The notes under the pieces are model-generated. The model was not told where the DNA came from. It did not search any database and worked only from the letters and a program-made list of their open reading frames with translations. This document shows positions 45,450 through 55,579 of a stretch of DNA of 64,000 nucleotides, piece by piece. Every line of letters starts with the position of its first letter. Within the stretch, counting starts at the first letter, position 1. The stretch covers positions 682,001 through 746,000 of the forward strand of contig JANUWF010003367.1 of NCBI GenBank assembly GCA_026120185.1, read 5' to 3'. The position numbers and the translations under genes were made by a program. The stretch is from Voacanga thouarsii (lineage: Eukaryota > Streptophyta > Magnoliopsida > Gentianales > Apocynaceae).

Positions 45450-47164
45450 GTAATAGTGTATAAAGAGTATAAAAATAAATATAACAAGTCTATGTAAGTA
45501 ATGAAGGAGCAGTTGCGAGAAGGGGTGGAGGAGGGGAACGAGAGCCCCTACGTGGGCCGGGTGCTCATCGAGTTGGATCAAATCCATCGTCGGCATTTGG
45601 ATCTTCATCTTCGACATTAGCGGCCGCAATGCGCGCTTCTATCTCCTCTATGGATGGCATAGATGGTGCGGGAATACCCATCTTGTCCGACATAGTTGCC
45701 ATCCAACCACCAAATGTAGGCTGCTTGTTGCCTCATGAAGTCCCGATACAAGTCTATTTGTCGATTGAATCTCCGCTCGGCTTGTTGAACCCTTTGCTCT
45801 ACTAGATGTCCAATATCAAGCTGGTGTAGGGGAAGATGCATGCGATCCACTTTGAGACAGTCTAGTTCGAACATGTGTCGCCTACGAGCCTAACCCAAAA
45901 ACTCGTCCCCTTTTGAACCCGCCTTGTGCCTTTACAAACATGGCTTTTTCATCAAAAGGAACAACGAGTTCTACAGAGTCACTAGACTCGGATCGAGGAG
46001 TGCTACGTATGAGATTTCGCACCTCATCCTAAAAAAAAAAAAAAAAAAGAATTGTCAATAGTAATTATCAAAATAAAATACAAATTCCACGCGGTATAAA
46101 GAATTTCAACATATTTAATCTATATACTACCAATGTACGGCGAGATCGCTCAGCGACAAAGCCGACCCTTTTGTGGCCCGCTACGAAAGACATGTAATGT
46201 CTCAAACATGTACGTGTAGCTAAAAGAACTCCCCTCCTTGGCCCGCTACATTTATGTTAACAAAATGTAATTATTACAATCTTACATAAATTTGTAATAA
46301 AACAATTTAGAATAATAATTAATTAAGTGAAGGTGAATTACCAAACGGTCCTCGTGTTACGTGAGCAGAAATAGACCCTCCGGTATGGGTGCGGCTACTC
46401 CCACGATTCTTTTTGTTGGTGGATGAGAGCTTCGATACTTCTACGATCTCCGGTACTCGCAAATGTCATTCCAATACTTGTGCCTCTATCCAATGAGGAC
46501 ATACCCAATCATCCCTCTTCCTCGGCCTAGACATTATGTCCGAAAATCGCGTCCGACACTTCTTTTCCCAAGTTGATCGAATTAGCGAAGCATACTCTTC
46601 CCTCCACCGAAAATATTTCTGCATGATCATGATTAAGATTTCTGATTAACATATAACATAGTACTTAAACGATAAAAAATACTCAAAAATTGCTTACCCC
46701 AAATTCTTGAAACCATAAGTCTCGCACGGTTATCGGGACGTGCGTGTATGTCGGATACGAACCGGTGAAATACTGCTTGTATTATATTTGAAATTTCTCG
46801 GACACATTTGTCAGAGCCAGTGAACCTATTTTTGGTGCAATGACAATGTACAATATAGTTATGTTAATCTCAAAAATAATAATAATAATTGAACTAATAA
46901 TCAACATCTTACAAAGTATGAATATGTTACTTACCCGTTTCCCCGTGGAACAATCCAAGGTCGGGAGTCCGTAACTTGCAACCCAACAGAATGCGAAGCT
47001 GAAGCAGCGGATGATTGAAAAGCCGGGGATGGTACTCCCTCATCTCCAATAGAGCCATGTAATGAACGAGGCACTGAAAGCTGAGGTAGCTGAGTAGGGG
47101 ATGGAGTATAAGGCTCCTGACCCTCCTGACTCCCCTCCCTCAATGATCCTTCATTAGAAGACAT
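45450..47164 (-). pseudogene. CACTA2 second ORF, Transposase_24-type
   Basis: Exon 1 starts at 47164 (MSSNEGSLREGSQEGQEPYT) and ends WIVPRGNG before a GT donor near 46935. It is homologous to exon 1 of CACTA1 ORF2 (both have SVPR, ASHSVG/ASHHIG and IVPRG/IIPRG). Further pieces follow at about 46830-46750 (GSDKCVREI-like), 46620-46330 (LIRSTWEKKCRTRFSD, CPHWIEAQ, RTHTGGSIS) and 46220-46130. The last exon at about 46020-45450 has FVKAQGGFKRGRVFGLGS followed by a stop. The pieces are in different frames with stops. Likely the accessory DNA-binding protein gene of the element, by analogy with TNPA of En/Spm. Confidence 0.7.
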
Positions 47165-47383
47165 TGCTAAAGGAGATGAAAAAAGAAAAATAAGTAACCA
47201 ATAAAGACGAAGCCCACTTCAAAAGAAGGATGTAAATAACCATGAATAAAAATGATAAAAGAATAATAACATTGAAACGTTATATCTATTCGCTAGTTTA
47301 AAGTAATACAATAATATGTATGATAATGATGGATATGTCAAAATAAACATTGTACTTGTAAATTGAATTTTAAAAAAAATTTG

Positions 47384-47585
47384 ACAGAGTCTCCCCTATA
47401 ATTGGATATTTCCCAGGCACAAGGCCACCTCAAGATTTGACAATCAAAACGCTGTTACAAACAACAAAGACAGATCTTTCAATAATAGAAAAATTCAAAA
47501 GATAACTAGGGGTAATCACCCATTACCCAAGAGGAATGATCACCCATCACTCACGGGGAATGATCACCCATCACTCACGGGGTTC
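47384..47585 (-). promoter_or_regulatory. CACTA2 repeat module, copy upstream of ORF2
   Basis: Read on the minus strand: two CGTGAGTGATGGGTGATCA units and one GGGTAATGGGTGATTACC unit, then TAGTTATCTTTT, GATCTGTCTTTGTTGTTTG, GATTGT..CTTGAGGTGGCC, GCCTGGGAAAT, TATAGGGGAGAC and GTCAAATTTTTTT. It matches 52316-52508 over its whole length in the same orientation. It lies after the transposase stop (47996) and about 220 bp before the ORF2 ATG (47164). Confidence 0.65.
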
Positions 47586-47995
47586 CAATTAAAATGTTAG
47601 ATATAGTTAAAATCAAGCTAAAAATTATAAATGCCTCTGTCCTTGTGAATTGTCTGTCAATACGGAAACAATACAATATATAAATTACCTTGTTGTTTAC
47701 ACCACAAAAGAATATAATAAGGAATAATAAAAATCCTCCGGGTTGTACAAGTCTAAACGAAAGATTCCTGCAAAAAAAAAGAAGGAGATGAGATTCCCGA
47801 CAATTAGACAAAATTGTGAAACAAAATTGTATGTGATGGAATTTAAAATAATAAAAATTAAAAGATTCAAGGCATGTAGATTCAAGTAACAAATAAATTG
47901 TAAATTAAAATTTGACATGGGATAGTAATGATGCAATAGATTTCAGGATTCCCTCACCATTAACTATATTATTTGTAAATGAATTGAAATCAGGC

Positions 47996-50900
47996 CTATT
48001 CACTAGAATCATTCTCCGATACAGACTCATCATCATCTACTGAGGTATCGCTATTCGTTTCCCATTCATCTTCTTCCTCTTCATTTATAGGAGAATTTTC
48101 CCTTGCTGTTATAGCCTCATCTTGAACATCCAACATTTCACTCATACCATTCTCATGCGTCAGAATACCAAGATCAACAAATAACGATATGCTTGACTTC
48201 GTCGGTAGCATCTACTTCTTCTACGATAAGCTACGTCAACCACGGGTGCATCTATTATATGTCGAGCTTTGGTTTTGCAAACTGCCAACCAATCAGATCT
48301 TGGCCTCTTACTCCCTGGATATGATGCATAATACACTTGGATAGCTTGTTGAGCTAGAACAAATGGATCATAGTTAGCATAGCTTCTTTTGTGGTTAATT
48401 TCTACAAGATTATATTGCGGATGTACCCTGGTACCACGATTCAATGTTTGATCAAACCAGTGACATTTAAAAAGAACAATGCTTTGCTGTGGATTACCAG
48501 GAAATTGCACTTCAATAATCTCATTTAACACTCCATAGTAATCAGGTCCTGATGCGTCATTTCCAATCCCTTTCACACAAACACCACTATTAACTGTTTT
48601 CTTTCCCTCCGCATAATCATTAGTGTGAAATCGATAACCATTAATTATGTACCCACTATATGATTTCACTAGCCTTAACGGACCCCAAGCAAAGTTCCTC
48701 AAGCATTCATTTGTAACCATATTTTCTGAATCTTGTACATAAAAAACATTAGACAAGTTAATTTTTTAATTATGAAAGTTATAGCATTACGAAACTCTAT
48801 TGAATCCCCAATGGAGTTCCAAATGCAAGTTATTAACTTATGAGACTTACATATCCACTAAACCATTCTGCAAATTCAAGGCTGATTCTTCTATTGATTT
48901 CTATCTCTGATATAGTCGGAGCCAGACTTTGTAAGTGTGCCGTGAATGCCCTGTAATGCATTAGAATTAGATTGAATGAGTCAAAATCATTATGAGGTAT
49001 CGTTTATCGTATAAAATGTATGAAGTAATGGCTCGTACTCAATGTATGGCTGCACTTCACCACAATTAAGCAACATATAAATTCTTGCTGCAACGAATTC
49101 TTCAGAAGTAAGGAACCGAGTTCGAATTCGTCCTTTCACCCGTCCTTGAACATTGCAGATTGACAGCCCAGGTTCTTGCACCCTCTCTAATCGTTCTCTC
49201 TCTTCATTACGCGCCGGAATTGTACGTTTTGTTTGTACATGTGGCTCAAAATAATAAGAGAAGAAAGTGGATGCTTCCTCAACTAGATAAGCATTGTAGA
49301 TTGACCCTTCAACTTTAGCCTTATTTTTCACCTTGATTTTCAATTGATGCAAATACCTGTCATTTAAAAAAAAAATTCAACTTCAGTCACACACGCTTAT
49401 ATCGTACCTACTATGAAAAGAATTAGATTGAATGATTCGATTACCGTTCAAACGGGTACATCCACCTATATTGCACTAGGCCACAAACTCTTGCTTCGTA
49501 AGGCAAATGAATTAATAGGTGTTCCATTACATCAAAGAATGCAGGTGGAAATATCTTCTCCAACTTACATAACAATAAAGGAATGTCGGACTCTAATTTG
49601 GCCATATGAGCTACATTCAACTTAGGAGAGCATAGATCACGATAAAAAAGACTCAACTCCGTCAAAACACCCCATACATTAGAAGGAAGAAATTCCTTCA
49701 ATGCAATTGGAAGTAGTCTCTCCATGAATACGTGACAGTCATGTGATTTCATACCGGATAACTTCAACTCATTCAAATCAGCACATCTTCCAATGTTTGA
49801 AGCGTATCCATCTGGGAGTTGCAATCCCCTCAACCATTCAAGCAAAAGTTTCTTTTGTTCTGATGTCAACGAGTAAACAGCTTTAGGTATAGCCACTTTT
49901 CCTCCTCCCACATTCAAGGCAAGTAGCTCGGGCCTATGGCAATAAATTTCTAAGTCACGTCTAGCCTTTAAATTGTCTTTTGATTTACCCTTTACCTCAA
50001 GAACTGTATTCATGACATTGTCAAATACATTCTTCTCATTGTGCATTACATCAATATTATGTCGGACCAAATTAGTACGCCAATACGGCAAATCCCAAAA
50101 AATACTCCTTTTTGCCCAATTATGAGATATTCCCCTGCCATTACTCCATCCAATTTCTTTGCATGTTTCTGTAATTTTTTCATAGTTAGACAAACTATCC
50201 CAGATTTCTTCACCAGTAGGGTATTGCACAGACTGTGATGTCTCAGAACCTCTATCATTCCTAAAAGATCTCGTATCCCTCCTGTAAGGATGATCCGATG
50301 GTAAGAAACGACGGTGACAGTCAAACCATGATTGTTTCCTACCATTTTGTATATGAAAAGACTTTGTATTGCCCATACAATATGGACAAGCCAGTCTCCC
50401 AACAGTGCTCCAGCCACTCAATATACCATATGCAGGAAAATCATTAATAGTCCACAAAAGTGCCGCCCGTAGTTGGAAGTTTTGTTTCTTCGATATGTCA
50501 TAAGTGGTGACACCTTCAAACCACAATTTGGTTAATTCATCTATCAAGGGTTGTAAATAAACATCCACCTGGTGCTTTGGATTCTTGGGGCCCGGGATAA
50601 TGATTGTTAAAAACATGACTGAATCCTTTATACACATCCACGGGGGGAGATTATACGGTGTGAGAATGACCGGCCAAGATGAATATTGCTTACCCGACAT
50701 CCCAAATGGTGAGAATCCATCTGTACATAAACCAAGTTTGACATTCCGTACTTCTTTTGCAAACTCAGGATGCATTCGATCAAAGTGTTACCATGCTTCA
50801 GTATCACGAGGGTGACTCATGGTGCCTTTCTCCGATATGCTCTCTCCATGCCATCTCATGTGTTCAGCTGTTGTTTTAGAAGTATACAATCTTTGTAGCC

Positions 50901-51711
50901 TCGGTGTTATCGGGAAGTAATACATCTTCTTGAATGAAATTTCCCTTCTACTTGTGTTCTTCCCAACCTTTTTCTGTGCATATCGAGGATGGCCACAAAA
51001 TTTACACCTTCTACGATTCATGTCATCTTTCCAGTAAAGCATGCATCCATTATTGCATACATCTATTTTTTATACCAGCAAACCCAACCCAGCCACTAAT
51101 TTTTTCATCTGATAGAAATCATCAGGAATCGTATTACTGCTAGGCACAACCTCTTTCATCAATTGCACCACATCGTTAAAGGCTTTACGCGAGAGGTTAT
51201 TTTCAGACTTAATGTTTAATAACCTTGAAGCCAGTGAAAGCTGCGAATGTTGTGTGCATCCATACCATATAGGAGTCTCTGCCACCTTTAACATATCGTA
51301 AAACCTTTGTGCCTCCACATTAGGTGGTTCTTCAAAATGGTCTGTTGATGGAGCTTCAGGGGGAAAGTCAGGTCCTGCTACGTCTAAGACCATTTCGCGA
51401 GACAAATTTTCTTGATGTGAATCAAATTCTGGGATTGAGGTAGACACACTTGAGGGACACTCGAATGGCTCACCATGGCATGTCCACCGGTAATACCTAG
51501 GCACAAATCCAGACTTCCACAGGTGGAGCTTAACTTGTGCTGGATCTAGATACTTTTTATTCTTACATTTTGCACACGGGCATCTAATTACGCTTGATAT
51601 TGCATTTGATAAGGCAAATGTCAAAAATGCCTTAACCCCTTCCTCAAATTCAATAGTGATCCCTTTTACACCTGAAGCGTGCCTTCTATACATCCAACTA
51701 CGATCCTCCAT
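47996..51711 (-). pseudogene. CACTA2 TNP2-like transposase
   Basis: The start is ATG 51711 (MEDRSWMYRR, the usual TNP2 N-terminus). The first block (to 51070) is the Transpos_assoc domain with CPCAKCKNKK and WTCHGE. It ends in TAA 51070-51072. Next comes FCGHPRY-containing sequence, a second stop at 50788-50790, then Transposase_21 (50775 down to about 49900: LCTDGFSPFGM, YNLPPWMCIKD, LTIIIPGPKNPKHQVDVYL, CPYCM, HNIDVMHNEKNVFDN). DUF4218 follows (KSHDCHVFMERLLPIAL, VWGVLTELSLFYRDLC) with exons at 49352-48990 and about 48955-48847. DUF4216 is at 48756-47996 with a frameshift near 48210. Introns have GT..AG borders. The transposase would bind termini and cut the element, but the stops prevent a full product. 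Confidence 0.88.
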
Positions 51712-52315
51712 GACGTCTAAATGAGAGAAAAGAACAATCAACTCAATAATTAAAATCACCCCTTAAACAAAAGGAAGAGAAGTGTAATTACATTTTCCTT
51801 TCTATTATCTAACAAAAAGAGGTCCAAAACATAGAATTTACAATTGCTATCTTTGGATACAGTTACACCATCAATATCTACGTTTTAACCAAGTTCTACA
51901 TTTAATTGAGGTGAAAAGAACAATTATTTGAAGAGTGAAAATAAATGTGGAAATAAATGAGAAAATTGAGGAATTTGATTAAGATAAATAATATTAAAGC
52001 TAATTATATTCTCATTTTACACATTCCAATGGTTAAAATAATAACATTTTATTTATTTTCATTCCAATGTTTATATTTGTTTAAACTCTCTCTATAACGT
52101 ATATTATTCCTGCTATTATTAACATCCACCTATATATGAAATTATTATTATTATTGCTCATTTCATTAGTCCTATTCTTATTTTTATTAGCAATATTATT
52201 TTTAATAATAATGCTATTATGGGATATATACTCATGTTCAATCGAATAATACACTCCAAGATAAGGGTAGTTATTCTACTCCACAGTAAATAGCGACAGA
52301 TTTTGAAAAAAAATT

Positions 52316-52508
52316 TGACAGTCTCCCCTGTAATTGGGCATTTTCCAGGCATAGGGCCACCTCAAAATTATACAATCAAAATGCAATTGCAAACAACAAA
52401 GACAGATCATTCATTTATACAAAAAAAAAAATAAATAAATAAAAGGATAACTAGGGGTAATCACCCATTACCCAGGAGGAGTAATCACCCATTACTCACG
52501 GGGAATCC
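52316..52508 (-). promoter_or_regulatory. CACTA2 repeat module, copy upstream of the transposase gene
   Basis: Direct repeat of 47384-47585 with one CGTGAGTAATGGGTGATTA unit and one GGGTAATGGGTGATTACC unit, then the same GATCTGTCTTTGTTGTTTG, GAGGTGGCCC, TGCCTGGAAAAT and CAGGGGAGACTGTCAAATT blocks. It lies about 600 bp before the transposase ATG. If the G-rich exon candidate at 53147-53410 is real, the module is in the first intron. Confidence 0.6.
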
Positions 52509-53146
52509 AACATTTGAATTCAACACAAAGGCAAATTATATGAACAAAACGCACCTCCTACATCTTCATAATCTAAGGAAACGAATTTCTCATATAAAAG
52601 AGCCTTCAAAGCATTCCACTAGAGTTAAATCTTCCACTAGAGATACTAATATATTATTATAATCAAGTAATAAGATTACTAAACTAATCAGATATCAACC
52701 TTCCTATTATGGCATCATAACCAATCAAATTAATTTATAAGGGTTTATATAGCTAAAACATAGTTCCCATATAATTTGATCAAAGTAGTAATTTTTTTAT
52801 AACAGGGTAAAAAAGAGTGCACTTTGTACAAAGTATATCACATATAAGTATAGATCAAAACACCATGAATGTTTAAGAAGGACAACAATTCCAACTAATA
52901 ATTCAGCAATTCCAGTTCACAATTCCAAATTTAAATCAATAATCTCACATCAAACCACCATCATGTCACTCCCAATCTCCTCAAATTCAACCCTAACATC
53001 AATACAACTTTTATACATCAATTCCAACTCTGCTCATTCACAAATAATCACCCAAATTTCAAAGCTTCAGGGAAATGCAAATCTGCCCAACAAGGACTTA
53101 GTTTATAAGATAATGAAGTAGCTCAAGAGATAAATTCTAACTACTT

Positions 53147-53410
53147 ACCCAAATGAATCAGCTTCAGTAATAGCACATCAGTAGCACAGGAATGGCAGTG
53201 GAGGCGCTCACTGAAGGGGGCGGGCTGAAGGGGGCAGGCAGAGCAAGGGGGGCGCGGGATGGGGGGGGGGAGTTGAGGGAGGGGGTCGCGGGGATGGGGG
53301 AGCTGCAGGGAGGTCGCCGGTGGGGAGAGGGGGGAGAGATGGCGGTGGCGCAAGCTTGGGAAGGGGAGGAAGAAGGAGGGGAAAAAAAAAAAAGAGGAGG
53401 GAGTGAACAA
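53147..53410 (-). other. Probable 5' non-coding exon of CACTA2 with G-rich tract
   Basis: On the minus strand a CT-rich start (TCCCTCCTCTTTTT) is followed by C-rich, GC-rich sequence. It ends ATTCATTTGG before the donor GTAAGTAG near 53147. The complementary plus strand is a 200-bp G-rich tract with many GGGG runs (53205-53390). Composition contrasts sharply with the AT-rich flanks. I read it as the transcription start and untranslated exon of the transposase gene; a captured host fragment is the alternative. Confidence 0.4.
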
Positions 53411-53513
53411 TTTTGGAAAATTTTAGTTTTTTTTTTAAATTTCTAGCTATTTTGTCGCAATTTGTGACGAAAAAATAAAACCCTCGCTAATTTCTCATAA
53501 ATTAATACAAATA

Positions 53514-54095
53514 ACATTATAAATTGATCTATACATTATAATTTTTATTATTTTTTAGTGATTTTAATAATATTATTATTATGTAAATTATTTTTCTTTA
53601 TATATTTTAATTTATACACCACTTAATCAAATAAATAGATCAAAAAAATTAGATATATGCATATATATAACTATATAGTATAATATATATTAATATGTTG
53701 GAGATGAATAACATTACAAATCGATCTCTACATTATAATTTTCACTATTTTTTTTAGTGATCTCAACAATAATAACAGTATTTGAATTGTTTTTCTTTAC
53801 ATATTTTATTTTATACACCACTTAACAGAATAGATATATTAAAAAATTGGACATATGTATATACATAGCTAAATTAGTATAATATATATTAACATGTAAG
53901 AGACGAAGAACATTACAAAATGATCTCTACATTATAAATTTCACCATTTTTTTAGTGATATCAACAATAATAACAGTATTTGAATTATTTTTCTTTATAT
54001 ATTTTACTTTATACACTACTTAATCAAAGTGATAGATTAAAAAATTAGACATATGTATATATATACCTACATGTTATAATATATATATATATTAA
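53514..54095. repeat. Three ~199-bp tandem repeats in CACTA2
   Basis: Copies start at about 53514, 53711 and 53910. Each opens ACATTAYAAATYGATCTMTACATTATAA and contains TTTTTAGTGATNTCAA, TTTTTCTTTAYATATTTTA, TATACACCACTTAA and ATATGTATATA. Period 197 and 199 bp. They sit between the subterminal array and the putative first exon; no ORF. Confidence 0.85.
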
Positions 54096-54359
54096 ACTAA
54101 ACAGATACTTATATACATTATATACATATACTTATATATTAGAATAAGTATATAACATAACATAATTAACTATATACATTTACTTATGCAATACATTAGG
54201 TGTATAACATAACATAATTACATATACAAAATTATAATAAAATGCACTAATTGAGACATGTTATTAAAAATATTTCAGTAAATTTGTCAAAATACACCAT
54301 CACATAAACACATAAAGAATTTTTTTTTTAAAAAAAGATTAAAACTCTATTTTGTTGTA

Positions 54360-55348
54360 AAATCCTCGCAAATTCGTGACGGATTTGCGACGAATTGGGG
54401 TTTTGAGATTTTCTATAAATTTTTTCATTTATTTATTTTTTAATTAAAAATATTGACCGTCGTAAAACCCTCACAAATTGCGAGATCTTTGCGACGGACG
54501 TTCAAAAATTTTTAAAATATTTTTTAAAAAAACAATCGATCGTCGCAAAACCCTCGCAAATTGCGAGGGTTATTTACCGTCGCAAAATCGTCGCAAATTG
54601 CGAGGGTTTTACGATGGACGTTCAATTTTTTTTTAAAAAATAGATAGCCATCGCAAAACCCTCGCAATTTGCGAGGGCTGAATTACCGTCGCAAAACCCT
54701 CGCAATTTGCGAGGACTTTGCGATAGACGTTCAAAAATTTTAAAAATATTTTTTAAAAAAACAATCGGTCGTCGCAAAAACCTCGCAAATTGAGAGGGTT
54801 ATTTGCCGTCGCAAAATCCTCGCAATTTGCAAGGGTTTTGCGATGGACGTTCAAAATATTTTTTTAAAAAATATTTTTTAAAAAAATAAATTACCGTCGC
54901 AAAACCCTCGCAAATTGCAAGGGCTAACTACCGTCGTAAAACCCTCGCAAATTGCGAGGACTTTGCGATGGACGTTCAAAAATTTTAAAAATATTTTTTT
55001 AAAAAATAATTTGTCGTCGCAAAACCCTCGCAAATTGCGAGGGTTTTGCGATGGACGTTCAAAAATTTTTTTAAAAATATTTTTTTAAAATAAATCTCCG
55101 TCGCAAAACTCTCGCAATTTGCGAGGGCATAAATACCGTCGCAAAACCCTCGCAAATAGCGACGATTTTGCTACGAATTGCGACGGGTATTTTGGTCAGT
55201 CGCAAAACCGTCGCATATTGCGACGGTTTTGCGACGGTTTTGGTCAACTCGCGACTTGTTTGAAAATCGTCGCAAATTGGTCGCTATTAGCGACGGTATT
55301 GAAGCCGTCGCAAAAAAATCGTCGCAAATCGCGATTTTTCCTGTAGTG
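54360..55348 (-). repeat. Right (5') subterminal array of CACTA2
   Basis: About 1 kb of repeated units: CCGTCGCAAAACCCTCGCAA, TTGCGAGGGTTTTGCGATGG, and ACGTTCAAAAATTTTTAAAA spacers. They are arranged as inverted pairs, roughly every 100-130 bp. The array runs into the terminus CACTACAGGAAAAATCGCG. It probably binds the element's accessory protein. Confidence 0.88.
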
Positions 55349-55579
55349 CTAGCTCCATGTGCCATCTCGAATATTGTAATCAACCAAGAACTAAATAAAT
55401 AAAAGAAATCAAACAAGAAAGAAACAATCAAAAGCTCAATATACAACAGTCTCAAAACCTAGGCATTACTTAAACCATCAATCCCCCTTACATGTCAACT
55501 TAAGAGATTTCAGACTTATTTTTCACTTGCAGTTTAAAGCCTAGAGATGTCATAACCTATTGTCTCTGATACCACTAAA
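55349..55579 (-). other. Gypsy 5' leader, gag start and primer site
   Basis: On the minus strand, TGGTATCAGAG at 55574-55564 follows the 5' LTR and matches initiator-Met tRNA. A candidate gag ATG lies at 55365-55363, about 12 nt before the CACTA2 insertion point. The transposon therefore separates the start codon from the rest of gag. Confidence 0.75.

Larger units (their letters stand above)
45016..55348 (-). mobile_element. Full-length CACTA transposon nested in Gypsy gag (CACTA2)
   Basis: The right terminus reads CACTACAGGAAAAATCGCG on the minus strand, ending at 55348. The left terminus CATAATAGGAAAAATCGCG begins at 45016, three mismatches within the first six bases. A perfect 3-bp target duplication CTA (45013-45015, 55349-55351) flanks it, as expected for this superfamily. 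On the minus strand it has a right subterminal array, a 5' G/C-rich exon candidate, a TNP2-like gene, a Transposase_24 gene and a short left array. Length is about 10.3 kb. Both ORFs carry stops, so it is no longer autonomous. Confidence 0.93.

Noticed and set aside
48160..48756. Separate gene of 198 codons
   Set aside because: It is the DUF4216 exon of the CACTA2 transposase up to a frameshift; the remaining tail is in another frame at 48211-47996.
53192..53446. Gly/Glu-rich 84-codon frame
   Set aside because: It is a by-product of the purine-rich strand of the G-rich block, with no family similarity, and is antisense to the likely first exon.
54360..55348. CRISPR-like regularly spaced repeats
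   Set aside because: Units are inverted pairs of variable spacing beside a CACTA terminus in a plant genome; this is a subterminal array.
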